Assembly: GCF_937616625.2 (NCBI RefSeq)
Contig: NC_065571.1
Coordinates: 374,501 to 438,500 of the forward strand
Length of the DNA: 64,000 nucleotides
Source of the DNA: Mercurialis annua
Lineage: Eukaryota > Streptophyta > Magnoliopsida > Malpighiales > Euphorbiaceae
Direction of reading: 5' to 3'
Shown: positions 60,998-64,000 of the stretch, piece by piece
Layout: the number at the start of each line of letters is the position of its first letter
Numbering within the stretch: the first letter of the stretch is position 1
Program-made: the position numbers and the translations under genes
The notes under the pieces: model-generated
Databases searched by the model: none
Seen by the model: only the letters and a program-made list of their open reading frames with translations
Told to the model about the DNA's origin: nothing

Positions 60998-63487
60998 CTA
61001 TTCTTCCTTCTTTTCGGTCTTGTTTTCTTGGAGATCCACCACTGACTCGTCATAGCACTTCTTGGCTATTCCTTGGTCTCCTCTCAGCGTCACTACTCCC
61101 TTTTCGGTTGGTACTTTCATTGCCAACGCTCTTATGCTGGTTACTGCTGCCGAATCATGGAGGAAAGGCCTTCCTAGGATGGCATTGTATGTCAGTTCCA
61201 TGTCCACTATGTTGAATAGTGACATGATTTTCTTATTTATTCCTCTTTCTGGGCCGATTATTACTTCCAAGGTGACTGCTCCCAGTGGAGTGATGGAGGG
61301 GCCGCCGAGTCCTGATAGCGGAATTGGGACTCGGCGTAGCCTTGACGCTGTTCCTCCCAGCATTTTGTATGCTGCGTTTGTCATCAGGTTTACCGCGCTT
61401 CCTTCGTCGATTAGGATTCGCTCCATGTTTCAATTTTCAATGATGGTAGTCACTACCAAAGCATCGTTGTGGGGTGCTTTGACGTGTTCATAATCTTCTA
61501 CATCGAAGATCACTGGCGGCATGTGAGTTTCTCGTATGTTCATTACTTCCTTCCTTTGCTTCCTCCTGATCGTGGAGCTGCTATGCCCTCCACCGTTAAT
61601 CATGTGTATGGTTCCCAGAATTTTGGATGGGCGCTCGTCTTCCTTTTCTTTCGGCTTGTCTTCTCTATTTCTTTTTTCTCCCTTGTCATTGCTCTTCTCT
61701 TTTCGGGCCACAAATTTCCTCAGCTCGCCTGTGTCGATCATTCTTTCGATCTCGACCTTCAAGTCCCTGCAGGTATCCGTTTCATGTCCGTAATCGTCGT
61801 GAAATTTGCAGTACTTTCTAGTGTCTCTTATCTCTGCTTTCATCTTTGGTGGCCATACCACGTTTTTGACGTTTTCTTTGATCCACATGAGGACATTGGT
61901 TCGGCTGGTGTTTAGCGGAGTGAAGTTATTCTCGTCATCTCTGGGATCGTATCTCGATTCATATCTTGTCTGGGGGGCGAATCGTCTGCTTTCTTCGGGT
62001 CTTCCTCTCCTGTCATCAGGTTTGGACTTGGTTTTTTCTCTGGATCTCTCTTTCGATTCTTTTCCTTTTGCTTTCTTTCCGCGAATCGCCCTTCGCCCTT
62101 CGTCTAACTCGAAGTATTTCTGGGCTATGCCCATTAGGTTCGAGAAAGTTGTGGGTTTATTGACTAGCAACTTGTCCACCAGCTTTCCGAATCGCGTCCC
62201 TTCTCGCAATGCTTCTGTCGCCATGTCGACGTTCAGGTTGTCTATCTTCATAGCTTGCTTGTTGAATCGTTCGATGTAGCTCCGCAGGGTTTCTCCTTCT
62301 TCTTGGATGCAGGCTCTCAGGATACTGGTAGTGGTTTTAGCTGGGATGTTTGTGAGATATCTGTTAAGGAACTCTGTTGAAAGCGAAGCAAAGCTTTTGA
62401 TCGAGCCCGGTTTTAATTTGTTATACCATCTCTGGGCTGTGCCCGTGAGTGTGGTAGGGAAAACCCTGCAGAGGATGGCGTCCGATACGCTGAGTAGCCC
62501 CATGGTCGCTGTGAACCTAGAGGTATGGTCTCGGGGGTCTCCTTCCCCATTGAAAATTGGCAGGATCGGCAACTTCATGCTGTGCGGGATAGTTTCCTCC
62601 ATGATCTCGGGCGAGAGGGGTGATCCTTTCAACCTGAGGTCGTCTATATCCAATTCTTCAGATTTTAGTTTTTTGAGCGCTTTGGCGATCTTCTCTTCTA
62701 AATCTTCTTCCACCACATATGTGGCTTTGCTTTTTTGGGGTGTCTCTGACGATTCGCCCTCTCCTTCTTGGTGTTTTTTCTTAGTTTGCTCTTTCCCTGC
62801 ATCTCTTTCCTGTCGCTTACTCCTTGGCGGGGTGTCTTCTTTTTCCTTCTCCCTTCGTTCGTCTCTCTTTGAATTCAGACCGCTCCGGGCGTCCTCCTGG
62901 TTGTGCTCATTTCTGGGTGTCTCCGGTGATTCCTCGTTAGATTTGTCTCCGTTCGGACTTTCCTCGTTGCTGGTTCTATTTTCTCGCTGGTTTCTTGCTT
63001 CGTTTCTTTCTCCGTTCCCTCTGGTTCGGGGTTCCTTGCTTTTATTGTTTTCTGCCCTTGCCTCTCGTCGGCCTGGGTTTGCATTTTCTGTTCTTTCTCT
63101 TCTTCTGGGAGCTGTAGGGCTGAAGTTTTCCCTTAGGATTTTCATAGTTTCTTCGTGCCTGTCGTTTGTTCTTTTGGCTTCGCTAGCCAATCTGTCAAGA
63201 TTTGCCTGTACAGATTCCGGTATCTTCTTCAGCATTTCGTTGTGTGAATCTTGTGCTGCTGCATTTGGTGCTCGTTCTTCAGTGCCTAAATTGAAAGCAA
63301 TTGGGATGCTTCCTCTTATCGGATTAGTTTGGTACTGGGGTGTTGAGAAAGAGGGCCCTCCGGTGTTGCTTTTTTCCCCGGAGTTGTGAAGCCCGTCTTC
63401 CGTCACGTTGATTATCTCCGGAGTGCTTTTTGGGTCCATTGGTTGTTTGTCTTTCAGGTTTACTCTTTCAGAAGTCATCTTCTTCAA
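60998..63487 (-). CDS. Gag-protease polyprotein of the retrotransposon, interrupted by one in-frame TGA
   Basis: Starts at ATG 63487, about 75 bases after the primer site. Residues 1-290 are highly charged (Arg/Glu/Asn-rich). Residues ~335-430 form the retrotransposon gag domain (FNGEGDPRDHTSRFTATMGL, AQRWYNKLKPGSI, LRSYIERFNK). A zinc-knuckle-like segment CKFHDDYGHETDTC follows near residue 590. After residue 685 an in-frame TGA (61430-61432) interrupts the frame. The same frame then continues through an aspartic protease with LIDEGSAVNLM and YNAILGRPFLHD, ending at 60998. The catalytic triad reads Asp-Glu-Gly rather than Asp-Ser/Thr-Gly. No reverse transcriptase follows. The TGA may be read through or may be a recent break. 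Confidence 0.85.
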
Positions 63488-63544
63488 TGAGATTTGTATT
63501 TGAGTTCAGAAAAGCTCCTTCTTTTGAAGTTTAGTTAAGCTTTT

Positions 63545-63560
63545 CCCACAGACGGCGCCA
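63545..63560 (-). other. Primer-binding site (tRNA-Asp-like)
   Basis: On the minus strand TGGCGCCGTCTGTGGG lies two bases inside the 5' LTR end. Its first nine bases, TGGCGCCGT, are complementary to the 3' end of plant tRNA-Asp including CCA. The phrase TTGGCGCCGTCTGTGGGAA is a frequent leader in plant gypsy elements. This fixes the element's orientation as minus. Confidence 0.8.
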
Positions 63561-63562
63561 AT

Positions 63563-64000
63563 TGATGGAGTCTGCCTTCTGAACCGGTGAGTGAACCTGC
63601 AAAACAGGGTAGAAGCTAACCGGACGGTGGTTGTCCGATTAACTCTCCGATGCTAAAGTCAGTCTAGAGCTTTGAGCAGCGTTTTGAGTATATGAATGTA
63701 ATTGTGATTCTAGGCATACCTCGTGCTCCTTTTATAGTAGTCGAATATACCTAGCAGAGTTGTATTAGGCAGGTGAATCCTACTTTGTAGGGATTCGGCC
63801 GTATCGTAGAGATTCTCCTGATTTGTTGGGATCTACCTTAATCTGATAAGAGTCCTATTTAGGAACGTCTTCCTAAATAGTCTTATCTTCCTAAAGTAGA
63901 GCTTATCCTTCCATATGTAGTGTTTGTGTCCAAATAGGACAAGATTTCCATATTTAGTCGTTTACCCGAATCCCGGGCCTGACGTGCTCTTGGCGGATCA
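63563..64000 (-). repeat. 5' LTR of the retrotransposon, cut by window end
   Basis: The first 438 bases of an expected ~594, in plus-strand order starting TGATGGAGTCTGCC. Only two differences from 57310-57747 were found by eye. The remaining ~156 bases and the target duplication lie beyond the window. Confidence 0.9.

Larger units (their letters stand above)
57310..64000 (-). mobile_element. Young Tat-like Ty3/gypsy LTR retrotransposon lacking RT/INT, cut by window end
   Basis: Read on the minus strand from right to left: 5' LTR (63563 to beyond 64000), primer-binding site, gag-protease frame (63487-60998), a repeat-rich spacer, an antisense coding region (plus strand, 58453-60355), polypurine tract (57904-57914) and 3' LTR (57310-57903). 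No reverse transcriptase, RNase H or integrase motif is present in any frame between the protease and the 3' LTR. An extra antisense ORF on the 3' side is known from Tat-lineage elements such as Retand and Ogre relatives, which suggests the lineage. The element must borrow pol from relatives to move. The two LTR copies are almost identical, so the insertion is recent. Confidence 0.85.

Noticed and set aside
61469..63389. Long plus-strand frames opposite gag (up to 360 codons)
   Set aside because: Shadow frames of the GC-richer gag-protease gene, which has domain support on the minus strand.

Overview
The window is nuclear DNA of a flowering plant, most likely a eudicot. The genes carry many short GT..AG introns in a very AT-rich background. 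The intergenic space is full of plant DNA transposons, and every recognisable protein belongs to a plant family. I cannot name the species from sequence alone.

Left part (1-20 kb): the 3' end of a WAVE-DAMPENED2-like (TPX2-domain) microtubule gene (1-1488, +). An AT-rich gene desert of about 7.5 kb follows; it hides a compact MIR166 hairpin (4003-4073, +) and several MITEs. Next come a membrane-anchored START-domain lipid-transfer protein (9111-11372, +) and a TZP-type tandem zinc knuckle/Plus3 light-signalling protein (15472-20086, +).

Middle (20-27 kb): no genes. A Tourist-like MITE (20396-20912) is followed by a three-level nest: a MULE-like element with long inverted ends (21469-26034) was interrupted by a Ty3/gypsy-type solo LTR (22492-25751), which was itself interrupted by a Helitron (24365-25118). 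Each level is supported by its own termini and flanking bases.

Gene-rich block (28-54 kb): an NADKc-type P-loop kinase (27957-31113, +), ribosomal protein uS19/RPS15 (31981-33280, +), a CFM3-like chloroplast CRM splicing factor (34113-38811, -), a PRA1 protein (39970-40512, +), a DRIP-type RING E3 ligase (41050-43658, -), an MRS2-type Mg2+ transporter (45520-48585, -) and a SEC23 COPII subunit (50938-53646, -). All reading frames join cleanly at GT..AG sites. One exception in detail is the DRIP gene, where the expected 3' splice site of exon 4 would bring in an in-frame stop and an acceptor 33 nt further on avoids it. These are unrelated housekeeping and regulatory genes with no shared pathway.

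Right part (54-64 kb): foldback elements, then a young LTR retrotransposon on the minus strand (57310 to beyond the window end). Its two LTR copies differ at about 2 positions over the 438 bases that can be compared. It has a tRNA-Asp-like primer site, a gag-protease reading frame broken by one in-frame TGA, no reverse transcriptase or integrase, and a gene-like antisense coding region (58453-60355, +) with a gypsy-type Transposase_28-like domain and a coiled coil. This element is the most unusual system in the window.
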